DNA of 64,000 bases from the NCBI GenBank assembly GCA_029379385.1, contig CM055615.1, positions 4,960,001 through 5,024,000 on the forward strand. Reading direction: 5' to 3'. This document shows, one piece after another, positions 23,962 through 36,435 of the stretch. Under the pieces are notes generated by a model. The model was not told the DNA's origin and made no database searches. It saw nothing but the letters and a program-made list of their open reading frames with translations. The DNA comes from Quillaja saponaria. Lineage: Eukaryota > Streptophyta > Magnoliopsida > Fabales > Quillajaceae. How positions within the stretch are numbered: the stretch's first letter is position 1; every line of letters starts with the position of its first letter. The position numbers and the translations under genes were made by a program.

Positions 23962-24300
23962 CTACATAGCTTCAAAACGAAAAGGCCTGGCCACCCCCAG
24001 CTTACTCAACCCATCCGTTGACACAAGAAGAAGATTGTGATCATACTTAATTCGGGGAAGATAATGAATGATAGTAGAATTACAAAGAGAAATCCTGTTA
24101 GAGTTAGCAAATGCTCTATCCAACTGCTTAAAGACAAGGTTATAACCACTACTCTTGGCACTCTTCCATGTAAATCTCCCTCCTTTAGAACCTAAATCTA
24201 GTAGGTTGCAATCTTCAATCCTACTGGCAAATTGATTACACTTCCCAATGTTCATCGATACCACTCCTCTCTTCTCACTGGGATGAGTGATCTCATTAAA
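23962..24300 (-). pseudogene. LINE endonuclease fragment
   Basis: A 100-codon open stretch with a segment of the form LLDLGSKGGRFTW and, about 50 residues later, LPRIKYDHNLLL, the last two conserved parts of the endonuclease/exonuclease/phosphatase fold. The usual SDH triplet is YDH here, still keeping the D-H pair. Confidence 0.75.
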
Positions 24301-25378
24301 ATTACCTATAATGCACTACTACTCGTGAATTCCTTAAGAAAGTTGCTAAACATCCCTTCAGCAATCCCTCATAATATCTTCTAGTGGATTAGCATAAATC
24401 CGCGATAAAAAGCCAATTTCCCCGTCCACCATCCTGAGTTGAACAATGTACAAATTAAGAAGTGGGCTTACAGACTTATAGATCCCTAGCTCCAAAGTTC
24501 CATAGGATCCAAATCCATAACATCAATTCCATGATAAAATTATATACATAAAGAAACCACCCAATCAGCTAATGCCTAGCATCACCAAGCATTCTGTCAA
24601 CTGCACCTTCATCCCAAACCATAACATCAATTGCTTCTTCCATCTTTATGGCAGTAAGAAGTTTAATGGTCTTATTCCATATTTTGGTCTACATGGCTAA
24701 ACCCCCCTTATCAAGGTGCTTGGGAGGGTGCTTTCCATAATTTTTTCTATCTCGAGAATCATAGTGAAGACTTTTCGAAGGCCTAGTCGAGGTTTAGGAA
24801 GGAAAAGTAGAGCTTACATGTGTGACCATAATTCTCTATGATTGGGCATCCCAGGCTCCATCTGCATGCCTCATATGTTTCTCACTCCAATCAATTTGGA
24901 CTTTATAGGCTTGCTAAGCCGTGTCTAACTGGGCCTTGGTCAAGTTAGATCTATCCACATCTAGTTTTGTAGTTGTAACCATTTCATCAACCGAGATCAT
25001 ATAGCAAGATTATCTCAATTATGACTTGAGTCTGCCCCTTTCTTATGTTTCCTTTATTAGCATTAACCTTCTCCATATTACTCTCATTGTCCACTATGAT
25101 TGACTCCTGGGAATGATTAATATTTTCCTCCAAATCAGCAACTTGAAGAATACCAAAATGGAGAACTAAAAGCCCCAGTCCCATGATTATGGTGTTGATT
25201 TGCATTATTCCTTGTCCTCCCACTACCATCCTTACCCCTATCATCTTCATGAATTACTATACCACCCCTTGCCCTAGCAAATTTTTGGCCTTTTCGAACC
25301 AGCATTCATTCCCCATAGGGATCTATCATGGCAAAACTTGCCCCTTCTTCATCAACCAGTGAAGGTCCACCTCATTCA

Positions 25379-25520
25379 TCAAATTGTTGCCTTTGTCATG
25401 GCTTCCTGCCCTTCATATGGAGGTTTATCAACCTTTGAACAGATCTCAAAAGAATGACGATGTAACCCACACTTGTAGCAAACCAAATGCAACCCTTCAT
25501 ACTCAAAAAATTGTATAATT
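25379..25520 (-). pseudogene. LINE ORF1 zinc-knuckle fragment
   Basis: Contains CYKCGLHRHSFEIC, a clean C-x2-C-x4-H-x4-C knuckle preceded by an EYEGLHLVC-type strand as found in the CCHC-type domain of plant LINE ORF1 proteins. Confidence 0.7.
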
Positions 25521-25590
25521 ATTAGGAATTTATTAAAACAAAAAAAGAAAAAAAAGAAGAAGAGAAATGTAGTATTAACTGCTAATGACA

Positions 25591-26700
25591 TATAATTATC
25601 AAAAAATATATATAAATGTTCATGAACTAAAAGTTAAAAAACCAATATTATAATAATAAAATTTATACTCTTAATATTTCTTTTAGTTTATAGTAATTTT
25701 TTAAAATTTTAATTCATAAATTTTAGAAGAATTAAGAAAATTAAGATTATTAATTACTTATGTTTAAAACAAATTATAAATTCAATCTGAATTATTATAT
25801 ATAATTATTGAAAAATTATAGATTTATTAATATTGAGAACAATTAGCAAAAAAGAAATCAATAGCCTTAAAGTAATTATAATATTATTGATATTAAAATA
25901 GATAAAAATTAGAATTTTTTTTTTTTTAAGTACAAGTTTATTTGATGCAAAATAAAAATTAAAGATAACTATATAATAAGAAAAACTCATAAATGAATTA
26001 TTGAAAATAAAAAATTTATGTTATATATATATATATATGTTTTTAATGATTTTAACTGTTAGAATAAAAGATCTTGATCATACACATCAAAAGTTGAATG
26101 TCATCAACTATATTATCTAGTAGGTTAAATTTTCTATATTTTAAAATTTCAAAATATGCATTGCAAGTGGTATCAATTAATGTGATTATAACTACCCTGT
26201 AATTGATGTAAAATTTGATTAGCATGACATGAGAATGATTCCTAATCTAATGGTGAATTTCAAAATATACAATTTCAATTGTTGTAACCTTAATTTTTAA
26301 ATCAATCAATTAGCATTAGGAAAAGTAACTCATTTATATATAATGTTAAGCCCCTTGATATCACTACTATGTGTGGGAATTATCACATTAATATTGATAA
26401 AAAAATTAAAAAGAAAAAAAAAAAATATATATATATATTTATATTTATGGTAGAAAAATCTAATCTACATCGGTATATAATTGTACCCCAAAAGTGAATA
26501 TTTTCATCCTCCCAAAAAGATGTTTTATTTTCATGTGAAAATATGTCTTTCTTAATATTTTCAGATTCAGCATACATATATATTTTATTTATTATTTTGC
26601 ATTTTATATCTTAACAAAACAATAAAAATTTGACAAAAAGTTAATAATTTGATTAATTAAAATATGTTTTTTGATATTCAGATCGTTAATTAAGAAAAAA
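25591..26700. other. Very AT-rich intergenic sequence
   Basis: Many poly-A/T and (TA) tracts (for example 26,022-26,038 and 26,425-26,438); no gene or terminal repeats recognised. Confidence 0.5.
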
Positions 26701-27121
26701 AGGTTTTTTTTTTGGGCTACTAGCAAGTAGTATATTGTCCGAACTGGATTGGTTTAAGAGTCAGCCCCGAAGCAATCCAATTAATTGGTTCCAAAAAAAA
26801 TTAAAATCGAAACCAACCCATACGTGGCTTTAATTGGAACCAGTCCAATCCAATCTATGATACTTAAAAGTTAAGAAATACTGAGTCTCAATCATTCAAT
26901 TAACCTAATTTAAATAATTTCAAGTTTTTTTACCCTTTCATGCCTAGGAGTTTTGCTGATAAAAATCGAATGTCAAATTTGACTTGGCTTACTAATTTAT
27001 TGATACTAAATACTTAGTGCTGACTAGTTATTGCGCAGGTCAGCATAGATACTAATTTATCATGAGCTGAGAGTTATTATGTACTCATGAGTGGTAGATT
27101 TAAGAAAAGTTTTACTTTTAG

Positions 27122-27124
<3 letters not shown>

Positions 27125-27172
<48 letters not shown>
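27125..27172. repeat. (TA)24 microsatellite
   Basis: Uninterrupted TA dinucleotide run of 48 bp directly beside a Helitron end; AT microsatellites are common Helitron insertion surroundings. Confidence 0.95.
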
Positions 27173-27173
<1 letters not shown>

Positions 27174-27178
27174 TATTG

Positions 27179-27480
27179 CTAGTTGCCTACATGCAATTAC
27201 GTGCATGTTCGTATATATTTTATCTCATTTTAATTTGATAAAAAAAATATTTATATATTAAGGGTTGGAGAGAGTAGGAGAGTGAGAGGGTAGGAGAGAG
27301 TAGTAGAGTGAAGGGTGGGAGAGAATAGGAGAGTGGGAGGGTGGGAGAGAGCATGAGAGTAGGAGAGTGGAAAGATTACTAGGTATTAAGTGATTGGATG
27401 GATTTTATTAACTCAAGTTATTTTTTAAATAATTTAAATATTTGTATATTAAATAGTTCTAGTTTTTGTAATAGTATAGA
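27179..27480 (-). mobile_element. Short non-autonomous Helitron (copy 2)
   Basis: On the minus strand it starts TCTATACTATTAC after an A and ends with a hairpin-forming ACATGCACGTAATTGCATGT followed by CTAG. The base after CTAG is C instead of the expected T, perhaps from change at the (TA)n border. Its interior includes a purine-rich minisatellite on the plus strand. Confidence 0.55.
27261..27375 (+). repeat. GGAGAG-rich minisatellite
   Basis: About ten variants of a ggagagagtag / gggtgggagag unit in 115 bp inside Helitron copy 2. Confidence 0.75.
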
Positions 27481-27717
27481 TAGATAAAAATGAGAGAAGC
27501 GTCTTCTACTATATAATATACACATATTTAAATTATTTAAAAAATAAATTCAGTAAGTAAATTTCATCCAATCACTTAATAACTATAATTAAAAGAATAC
27601 CCCACCTCCTCCTTGCAACACACAAAAAAATATTAATCTCCCCACTCTCCTATCTAGAAAAAAATTATTTAAAAATTAAATTCATTTAAAAGAATAATAT
27701 ATATATATATATTTATA

Positions 27718-28045
27718 TCTATACTATTATTAAAAGCAGAAGACCGTCATGGTCTCCTACTTTAGAATATTATAAAATTAATTAATTTTATACTAAATTA
27801 AATTAACTAAAAATAATTAAAAAATTAATTTTTCTTTCTTAATAACTATCCATTACTCAATCCACTAGCATAACAATTACAACTTCTTCATATTTTATCT
27901 CTTAATAACTACTCACATTCACAATTTCACTCACGCACTAACTCCTTTTTTTATTTAAATAGAGCCAAAAAAAAAAAAAAAAGACAACTTTATTCTTTTG
28001 AAAAAAATATATTTAGCATGCGTGTAAACACATGCATGTGGCTAG
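27718..28045 (+). mobile_element. Short non-autonomous Helitron (copy 3)
   Basis: Starts TCTATACTATTATTAAAAGC after an A and ends GCATGCGTGTAAACACATGC... (hairpin) then CTAG before a T, matching all Helitron end rules. 328 bp, no Rep/helicase sequence. Best preserved of the three copies. Confidence 0.7.
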
Positions 28046-28079
28046 TATATAAAATATGTGTGCACGGAATTAATATATA

Positions 28080-28286
28080 TATAGATATATTAAAGTTAAA
28101 TATAATAAATATTAGATTGAATTTGATTAAGTCAGTTCATTAATCTCTAAAGTTTTGAACCAATCTAATAAAAGTGTTAATGGAGATCCAATCAATCCAA
28201 TTCATATAACAAAATTTCCATACCAAACCTATTACCTATCATATTAATTTGATTAATTGGGTTGAGTGGGGCAATCAACACCCCTA
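28080..28286. mobile_element. Possible hAT-like non-autonomous element end
   Basis: AATCC/GGATT-rich sequence ending CAACACCCCTA, whose reverse complement TAGGGGTGTTG is a common start of plant hAT-like MITEs. A related AATCC-rich stretch lies at 26,735-26,880, so the Helitrons may have landed inside one element. The other end and an 8-bp duplication were not found. Confidence 0.3.
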
Positions 28287-28290
28287 CCAC

Positions 28291-28401
28291 CAATCATAGC
28301 AAAATATTAAGAACTTGAATAATTAAAACGTAGTTCTCACTCTAGCAATCATAGCAAAATGTATAAGAACTTGAGTAATTAAAACGTGGTTCTCACACGA
28401 T
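28291..28401 (+). repeat. 55-bp tandem duplication
   Basis: Two units starting caatcatagcaaaat at 28,291 and 28,346 with a few differences; no gene around. Confidence 0.85.
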
Positions 28402-28954
28402 CAATGATTTTAAAGTGATACAGTAATCAATAATGCAAATTGTCTTCTCCAACATCGAAGAAACCTAATGACCTATGATATATGAGACTCTCGGCAGATT
28501 TCTTTGTTTTGGACTAAAAAAACAAACCACCAATAATTGATATACAAAGCTTTGTTCTAAAATTTTGAATAGGTTTAAAAGAAAAATTTTATAAGACAAA
28601 AGATCAGATATGTTATGGTAACTCAAATCTAAAATCTTAATATTTGAGGATGAATGAGCTTACAATACCTCGTTGAAATCATAAATTAATTTTATAATAC
28701 AAAATATTTCTTTCATTATAATATTTAATTGTATTAAAATATAAAGTATTAATTATTTAATAAATAAATAAATAATGTGAATCAAACACTTATTGATCAG
28801 CTGAAGATGCTCTCTCATGCTTATACGATAGCATTTTCAGATAGCTGAACTCTTTCGGAGAATACAATCAATCAAATCAAATATTTTATGACAGTGTTTT
28901 CAAGTCAGTTAAAGCTTCTTTAGTCAGCTTAAACACCATTCGTGGATCATCTAT
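28402..28954. other. Intergenic sequence between hAT-like and CACTA ends
   Basis: AT-rich, no gene recognised. Confidence 0.5.
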
Positions 28955-29739
28955 CACTACGAGAAAAAGTACTATTAGCGACATTGGATCACAATCGCTG
29001 ATAATGTAGAACCCGTCGCTGATGACTATCAGTGGCATGACCATGTCTCTAAAAGCCTGTGATTTTTGCCATTGTCGGTAATGGCTATTATCAGTGACAG
29101 GCTATACCTGATAGTCATCAGAGACAAAAAAGAGTGAAGGTGTCTATGTCACTGACACTTATCTCAAATTGTTTGGAGGGCACTTAGCGTCAGGTATGTT
29201 GTTGCTCATAACTATTAGAGACAGTCACCCTTGTCTCTGATAAGTTGTCTATGTACATAAGTTATTAGTTAAAAAAAATTACCAACGACTTCATTTTCTC
29301 TGTCACAGATAGTTCATACTGGCCAGAGATAGATTTGTCTTAGACAAGTTGTCTCTAATATTTAAGAGAACTTATCAGTGACAACATCATCTCCTATCTC
29401 TAATGGTCCAAGGTATTGACGCTAATAGTTTTGTGATTTTATGGAGTTTTTTTGTTGTTGCTTTTCATTTTTGGTAAACCTATTAGATAATATATTAAAA
29501 GAGATGCACTCATCGCATAAATTATTCAGAATATCTCTACATAATTAGTAATTAATATAATTTAACTTGTACTTAAAAAAAATTAATTCAGTCAATGAAA
29601 GAATAAAATACAAACTACTCAACCATTCCTGAGTGAGAATCATTGTCATCCTAATACTCCTCCTCCGGTACTTGCTCATAACGAGGATATGAAGTAGTCG
29701 ATGATTAATCATTGCCCTGTAAGCCTTGATAATAATTCA

Positions 29740-31430
29740 ATATTGTTAATTTACTTTGAGAGTTTACTAAGCCAAGAATTGATAAACATGCATAAAATTT
29801 ACCCCCATTGTTCCAAATGAGAAATAGTTTATTCCTAGAAGTCTTATTTATCATAGCGGACATGCCGATACTCCCATCTCACTAAACCAAATTCTATTTG
29901 ACAGTTTTGCCTTTCGAGCCCTATTTTTTAAAATTTACATGACTAAACATATAAACAAGCATAAAATTCACTCTGTTAGTCCAAATGAGGAACTCTTTGT
30001 TCCTACAACTCTTATTTGTCATCACGGACATGCATGTTCTTTTGACTCGCCAAATGGAAGTCTATTTGATATTTTTGCCCCTATCCTCAGCTCTGTTTTT
30101 CAAAGTTTATGTGACTAACACATAAACATGCATAAAATTCACCCCCTTAGTCTATATGAAAAACTAGTTGTTCCTACAAGTCTATATGAAAAACTAGTTG
30201 TATCTAAAGACATTTGGGTAATCTGGCTCACCAAACAAAAGTCGATTTGATATTTTTGCCTCCCAAACTCAAATTTTAAAATATACATGACTAAACACCT
30301 AAACATGCATAAAATGCACCTCATTGGTCTAAACGAGGAATCTTTTATTCCAACAAGTCTTATTAACCACTGCGGACTGCCAATACACCCAGCTCATCAA
30401 GCAAATGTCTATTTTATTGCTTTGCCTCCTCCTCAAGCCTTATTTTTCATATTTTACAACTCTAAACACATCTTTAATCATAATACGCACCCTATTGACC
30501 CAAACAACAAACAATTTGTTCCTATAAGTCTTATTCACATTCACAGATGTACCAATACTCTTGTCTCATGAAACATATGTTTATTATACTTTTTTGCCCT
30601 ACCTAAATCTCCGTTTTTCAAAGTTTACCTCTCTAAACACATATTTAAGCAAAAAATACACCCCGTTTACCCAAACGACAAACCGTTTGTTCTTACATGT
30701 CTTACTTACCCCTACACCGGTACTCTTGGGCCGTCAAATAGATGTATGTTTTACTATTTTACCTTGGCCTAAAGCCTTAATTTTTAGAGTTTACTTGATA
30801 AACACTCAAACATCCATAAAATGAACCCCGTTGGTCAAAACAAGAAACTATTTGTTCTTACAAGTCTTATTTGTCACCACAAACATGTTGATACTCCCAG
30901 TCATCAAACAAATGTTTATTTTACTATTTTACCCCTTGAAGGCTTATTTTTCACTATTTACCAAGGTAAACACGTATTTAAGCATAAACTGCATCTTGTT
31001 GGCCCAAATGACAAAAGGCTTGTTCCTATATATCTTATTCGCCTTCAGAAATGTGCTAGTACACTCAGCTCGTAAGACGGATGTCTATTTTATTATTTTG
31101 ACTCCCAAACCCTGATTTTTCAAAGTTTACCACTCTAAACACATATTGAAGCATAAACTACACCCTTTACCTCAATGACAAACTATTTGTTCGTACAAAT
31201 ATTATTCTCCCCTAAGGAAGTGCATGTACTCTCGTCTCATCAAACAAATGTCTATATTACTATTTTGAACCCTTTCTGGAGCCCTGATTTTTAAAGTTTA
31301 CTTGACTAAATATCTATGCATGCATAAATGCACCATGTTGATCCAAATAAGGTACCATTTTTTCCTACAAGTCTTATATCTATTTTATTGTTATGATTAG
31401 TACCCATTGTTTTTTTTATAAGAAGTCATA
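29740..31430 (+). repeat. Tandem array, ~170-bp unit, about ten copies
   Basis: The landmark aaacatgcataaaattcacc and variants recur at about 29,784, 29,953, 30,124, 30,301, 30,472, 30,646, 30,809, 30,976, 31,148 and 31,318, i.e. every 163-177 bp. Each unit also has a phrase near acaagtcttatt and a phrase near atgtctattttat. Several overlapping open frames here are by-products of the repetition and are not called as genes. Confidence 0.85.
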
Positions 31431-33170
31431 ACTCAGCTCAAAACTTCTTCATTGGACAACTTAGGTGGATGTGGTTCTCTTTCAATAGTGATTCTTTAAA
31501 AATGCTGTGTTGTCTTCGGAAAATATGATTCTTGGATAATAATTGTTCATGACAATCAAGCCAATTATTTTTTTCCTCCATTATGTAGTATAAAAGTTTT
31601 GTTTTACCATACAAATAGGACATACCATTCTACCATAAGTACTCCAGCAAAAAACCATGAAATATGGTAGGAAGTCATAAATCGTCCACATTACAACAGC
31701 TCTCATGGTAAAGTTCAATTTTAGTGTTTCGTCATTGGTTACCCCTTTGTTATTCCATAACTTCTTTAACTCATCTATTAACGGCCATATACACACTAAA
31801 TTCTTTCGTGGGTGTTACGGACCAGGAATAAGCAATGTTATCTGATGCACATGCCTAGTGGTAGATAATAAAGAATGACAATCCCTAGCCAACGAGAATA
31901 TTAGGATCCAAAATTACCAAAAGAATTGAACCCACTGTTGATACACTAAGTTTGACATTTTGAGCTTCATTTTTCCTTTTAGGATAAGTATCATCAAAGT
32001 GTTTCCTCGCCTCACCTTTAAAATGGTGTATTATCACGTATACCTTTTACATTTATCCTCCTTGTACCATCTCATAAGAGGTGCAGTGGCATCAGATATA
32101 TAAAGTCTCTCAAGCTTATTGGTGATTGGAAGATGACATAAGATCTTATGTTGCATGTTAATACAGGGTTTGAAACAAGAACAACCACAGTGTTCATACT
32201 CTGTCTTAACCTTTATTTCTTCATAGTATAGTTGACATTGATTTAGTAAACATCAATTTTGTCATATCCAGTCCTAACTCCTTCACCATCTTCTTTGACA
32301 AGTAAAAATTGGATGGTAACTTCTTGGTATCCGGCAATGAACTCTTGATTATTGACATCAACTTATTAAAATAACACTCAATTATATTATTCTATGATTT
32401 ACAATTCAAGATTTGTGTCATAGCCGATAAAATCATTTTGCTCTTTCACCATTCCCAGACTGGCTTATCAGTTGATGCCAACATTTCATAGAATTTTGCA
32501 TCCTTAGGATTCGGATCTTCAGGCTCTCAATTGAATTGGGAGCGTTAGCATCCATTATCATCTCGGTCATCCTATTAGTATCTCTAAACTATATTCCCCA
32601 ACAACACATGAACCTCAAAAATCAACTTCAGTGTAAGCTTCTCCTTGATGAGTTCATCTTTTGTAAGCTCTAATAAAACCATTCTTATAAAAATGTTTAG
32701 AGACTTCATCTTTATTTAGAAATTTATTGTTATCATAAACCTTGCAAGGATAATAAAATCAAGGAATACTTCAACACCATCCATGAATTTAAATGTAAGA
32801 GCATTGTTCATCACCCGTTTTTCCATCTAACTCTGATCAATCAACATTGTTTAATTTTGTATTAAAGGCAAAACCATTTGAGTTCTATCATTGTGAATAT
32901 CACATGCATACTATTTAACATAGTTAACTCCATCCTAAGATCCCATTCAAAAAACAACATATTCATTCTAGTGAGTAGTCTAATCCATTCAGCACAACTT
33001 GGTGAAAAACTGGCACCCTTTTCTTATGGTCTCCAAAGTACACAACATTGACAATGTCTAAGTATGCACTCGGAGAATATGGAGAAATGTCATCGAATTA
33101 TCAACCAAGTGAATGAAGAATTTGGCATACTACTATGGCAAATGAAGTATTACTTTCCTAAATTGTTCAC
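31430..33170 (-). pseudogene. TNP2-type CACTA transposase, broken
   Basis: Read leftward, the pieces match the TNP2 transposase family in order: an N-terminal segment like KKLPSNFYLSKKMVKELG (about 32,270-32,330), a segment like LERLYISDATAPLMRWYK (about 32,065-32,120), then WPLIDELKKLW and a stretch with MRAVVMWTIYDF and GWSTYG (31,581-31,796). This family cuts and joins CACTA element ends. At least one in-frame stop lies directly before WPLIDELKKLW, and the frame changes several times. The C-terminal half is not recognisable, although a short acidic frame ends near 29,617. Confidence 0.75.
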
Positions 33171-33477
33171 TAATTTGTACAATTCTAAGATCATCATCAA
33201 AATGTATTCAACTAATTTGTAATTATCCTTAAACGGGAATCTAATGGTTTTCTTTAATTGAATGCGCATATGGTATATCTAAAGCCAAAAAAAAAATAAT
33301 AATGATAATAAACAACTAACTGCATAAAAGTTGACATACACTACATTGAATTGAATCATGCTTTAACATAAAAGTTGGGCCTACTAATTAAAAGCAAGTC
33401 GATCAAATATCTATCTAAAATAACATTCACGTATAATAGATAGATCTAGCTTAAAAAGAAATATTTAAATTAATGGT

Positions 33478-36430
33478 TGTGAAACCCTACTTTTCTAATC
33501 CTATATTTAAGTTAATTAATATCTTAATGTATAAATTAATTTGTAATTTCTCCTTAATTATCCAAGAGACTAAAATCTTCCTTTTATACTTATTCTACTT
33601 AATAACTACTAAGCCAATTTAATCAGTAATCAAACTCCTAAGCCAATTTAATTAGTAATACTTGTATTTTCTACATCTTTATTTTCTTTCTATGGTGATA
33701 CTTGTATAATTTTCTTTGGACCTTCTTCTTATTTCTCTTTACACGAATTACTACTTGACCCATTAGTCCTATATTCTTTATACAATTCATCCTAATTGAT
33801 ATTCTACCATTTGTTTCATTTGTCCTTTAAATAGTTGACTCTTTCTTTCTTTTAAGAAATTGCCTAGCCAAATTGAACACAAAGGTTACAAAGTCATAGT
33901 ACATCCATTTACTTACCTACTTATATACATGTATGGTTTTGACCAAAGATGACATACTGACAAGTTTCCTCCTAAGACACTAAGTCTAAGGCAAAACTCT
34001 AGTTACCAAATTATACAATAATGGTCTTTACATAACCATTTCTCTCTTTGTTCCAATAATCAGGCCATGATTAGAAATCATGTATTCCTCCTTCTAAATT
34101 TTATCTTTTCTTCTAATTAACTTTAAATCTATGTTACTCTATTTATTAACCAAAATTTACCTAATAAAACAACGCCGTACTACATTAAGATTTACTTTAT
34201 TTATATAAGAGTCAATTACTATAATTTCTAAGTAAATTTGTTAAGACCACAACTACAACATTATACAAACAACACCGTACTACATAATCACACTTCAACA
34301 CAAATATTTCTATATATATATATATATATATTATGTTTTCTAAACAAGATCCACTTGCCATCTTCTCCCATTACATAGACCATGCCTTTCTTCAAGGAAA
34401 ACAATACACATTCATGGTACTAATTAATCTGCACATCAAGATGAATAAAAGTGAGTAGAACCATAACAAGCATTCATACATGATAACGAAGGATTCTTGA
34501 TGGCAGTTTTAGAAATATAGGAATATGCAATGCAAATTAGTATTTTTCCTTATTTCCTTTAAGTTTCTTAAAAGGGATTCATTTTCCTTGTTTTCCATTG
34601 TAGACATTTCTTGCCAATATGTAAACCAAGGCATCGTCTCTAGACTTACGACACATTATTGTACCATCTCATAAGACATCGCCTTACAAGATTTATAGCA
34701 CATCTCAGTGCCATCTCATAAGACATCTCCCTGTGAAACTTTCGGCACATCATTGTACCACCTCTTCTAGATATGGATCCATCCCAAGAGACATCGTCTC
34801 TAGAATTACGGCATATTATTGTACCATCTCATGAGACATCATCTTTCAAGACTTACGGCACATCTCAGTGCCATCTCAAGAGACATCACCTTGCAAGACT
34901 TTCGGCATTTTACTGTACCATCTTTAGATAGAATTCATTCTATAGTTTGAGCAACATAATGTCAAGATAGACTACATGTGCTAAAACCATGCAAATTCCA
35001 CGCCTTTCATTTTCACTATGGTTACACATAACTCATTTTCTCATAAAACATGTCATTTCATATACATGAAGGATGTAAGAGTAGCTTGAAGAATATAAGA
35101 GTAACAAAGAAGTAGCTTTCAAAGCAAAGATAAAACAAAGGAATGCATGAACACTTGCCTAATACCCTTAACTTTTTGTTTTTCTTTCTTTCTTTTCCCC
35201 ACTCCTCCTTTCTTTTTCCTCTCGATTTTCTCATTCTTCTTCCTAGCTCACGATCTGCCTTTTTCTTTTATTTCTCACTACTTCTCTCACTTTCTTTGTT
35301 TTCTTACTTTTTCTCACTTTCTCTATTTTCTCACTTTTTCTCTTACTTTCTCTCACTTTAGTGCACACTTTCCTTACCTATGCATTTTTGGTCACCACCC
35401 CCTCCTATTTATAGTGCATGGCCAAGGTTTAGGATTTAGGAGAAAGTTTTGTTTCATATTTTACCCTTTTAGTTCTCTAAAATTACAACCACCTACTTGT
35501 TATTCTCTAAATTAACATGTGTTCTTTATTCCTAACACTTGTCTTCCTCTTATTCCCTAGTTTAGATTCTTTAATTATTAGTAAGTCACCTAGTTACCTT
35601 AAATCTCTACACATGTCTTGTTAATCATTTAATGTGCACCTTGCTTCCTTAAATCTCTATATATATTCACCATAATCATTTCATGGACCTTGTTTTCTTA
35701 ATTTTCTACTCATGTCCTACTTAATTATTTCGTGGACACCTTGTTTCCTTAATTCTCTGTGCATGCCCTTCTTAATTATTTCATGAACACCTAGTGTTTT
35801 CCTTGCCTTCCACTTGTCTAGTTATCTTTTTATGTTAATTATTACTTACCACCGCATTTCCTAACTTCCTTCCACATGCTCCTCTAATTATTACAACTTT
35901 TCTACCTTTTTTCCTCCTTCTTACAATTAAGTCCCTTCATTAATTACAAGTTGCCATACTTATTCTGCTTCTTACACCTATGTCCCTTTATTAATTGCAA
36001 ATTGCCTCCTTACACCTGGACCCCCTTCATTTATTACAAATTTCCACACTTAATCTCCTTCTTATACCTAATTTATCACATTTCCTTTTCTACCAAGAAA
36101 CTTATATATTATCATTTTCTCTTCTTCTTTAAACACCATCAAGTAACATTTTTCCATCTTTGTTCTAACGCCTACACTTGTCCATGTTTATATATATATA
36201 TATACATGTATGTATACATATATACGTACATGTATTTCTATGTATTTATATATATATATATACTATTCTTATACTAATATGTATCCTATACTTTTTTTAT
36301 ACATATTTTATACATGCATGTACTATTCCTATACATGGAATAATATGTAATTAAATTTTAATCCTATTTAACTCATAAGATAATTATTTATTCTACAATT
36401 AATTTAGGTATTAATTTTGGGGGTGTTACA
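33478..36430. repeat. Solo LTR (2.95 kb) with perfect target duplication
   Basis: Starts TGTGAAACCC and ends GGGTGTTACA (inverted ends with matching TG/CA), flanked by ATGGT at 33,473-33,477 and 36,431-36,435. No internal second repeat, primer site or gag/pol is seen, so a solo LTR formed by recombination is the simplest reading. It lies inside the CACTA element. Pyrimidine-rich frames near 35,150-35,510 are low-complexity and not genes. Confidence 0.75.
34630..34921 (+). repeat. Minisatellite, ~46-bp unit, six copies, within the solo LTR
   Basis: Units begin gacatc (or gcatcg) and contain cttacggcacat and taccatctca; alternate units share tattgtaccat versus tcagtgccat, so the higher-order unit may be a dimer. 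Confidence 0.8.
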
Positions 36431-36435
36431 ATGGT

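Larger units (their letters stand above)
21780..25590 (-). mobile_element. L1-type LINE retrotransposon, decayed and 5'-truncated
   Basis: Reading leftward, the order is ORF1-like zinc knuckle (about 25,400-25,510), apurinic-type endonuclease (23,962-24,300), reverse transcriptase (about 22,640-23,540), a post-RT domain (22,142-22,417) and a zinc-binding RT tail (about 21,800-22,000). This is the order of plant L1-clade LINEs. Every domain is split by stops and frameshifts, so the copy is inactive. The right end passes abruptly into very AT-rich DNA within ORF1, so the 5' end is missing. No poly-A tail was located at the left end. Confidence 0.8.
28955..33477 (-). mobile_element. CACTA (En/Spm) transposon, left end to transposase
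   Basis: Begins CACTACGAGAAAAAGT, the typical terminal inverted repeat of plant CACTA elements, followed by 450 bp of subterminal repeats (28,975-29,420) built on ATCAGTGAC / ATCAGAGAC in both orientations. A ~170-bp tandem array and a minus-strand TNP2-type transposase remnant follow. A solo LTR interrupts the element at 33,478 and CACTA-like sequence may continue to about 38.05 kb. No second terminal repeat was found, so the right border is unknown. Stops and frameshifts make it non-autonomous. Confidence 0.75.

Noticed and set aside
30139..31115. Cluster of overlapping 84-94 codon frames on the plus strand
   Set aside because: Produced by the ~170-bp tandem array; repeated in every unit and on both frames.
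34620..34930. CRISPR-like regular repeats
   Set aside because: Units of ~46 bp are contiguous and diverged with no spacers; a minisatellite in a plant LTR.
35143..35515. 122-codon Phe/Leu/Ser-rich plus-strand frame
   Set aside because: Low-complexity CT-rich tract inside a solo LTR; no domain.
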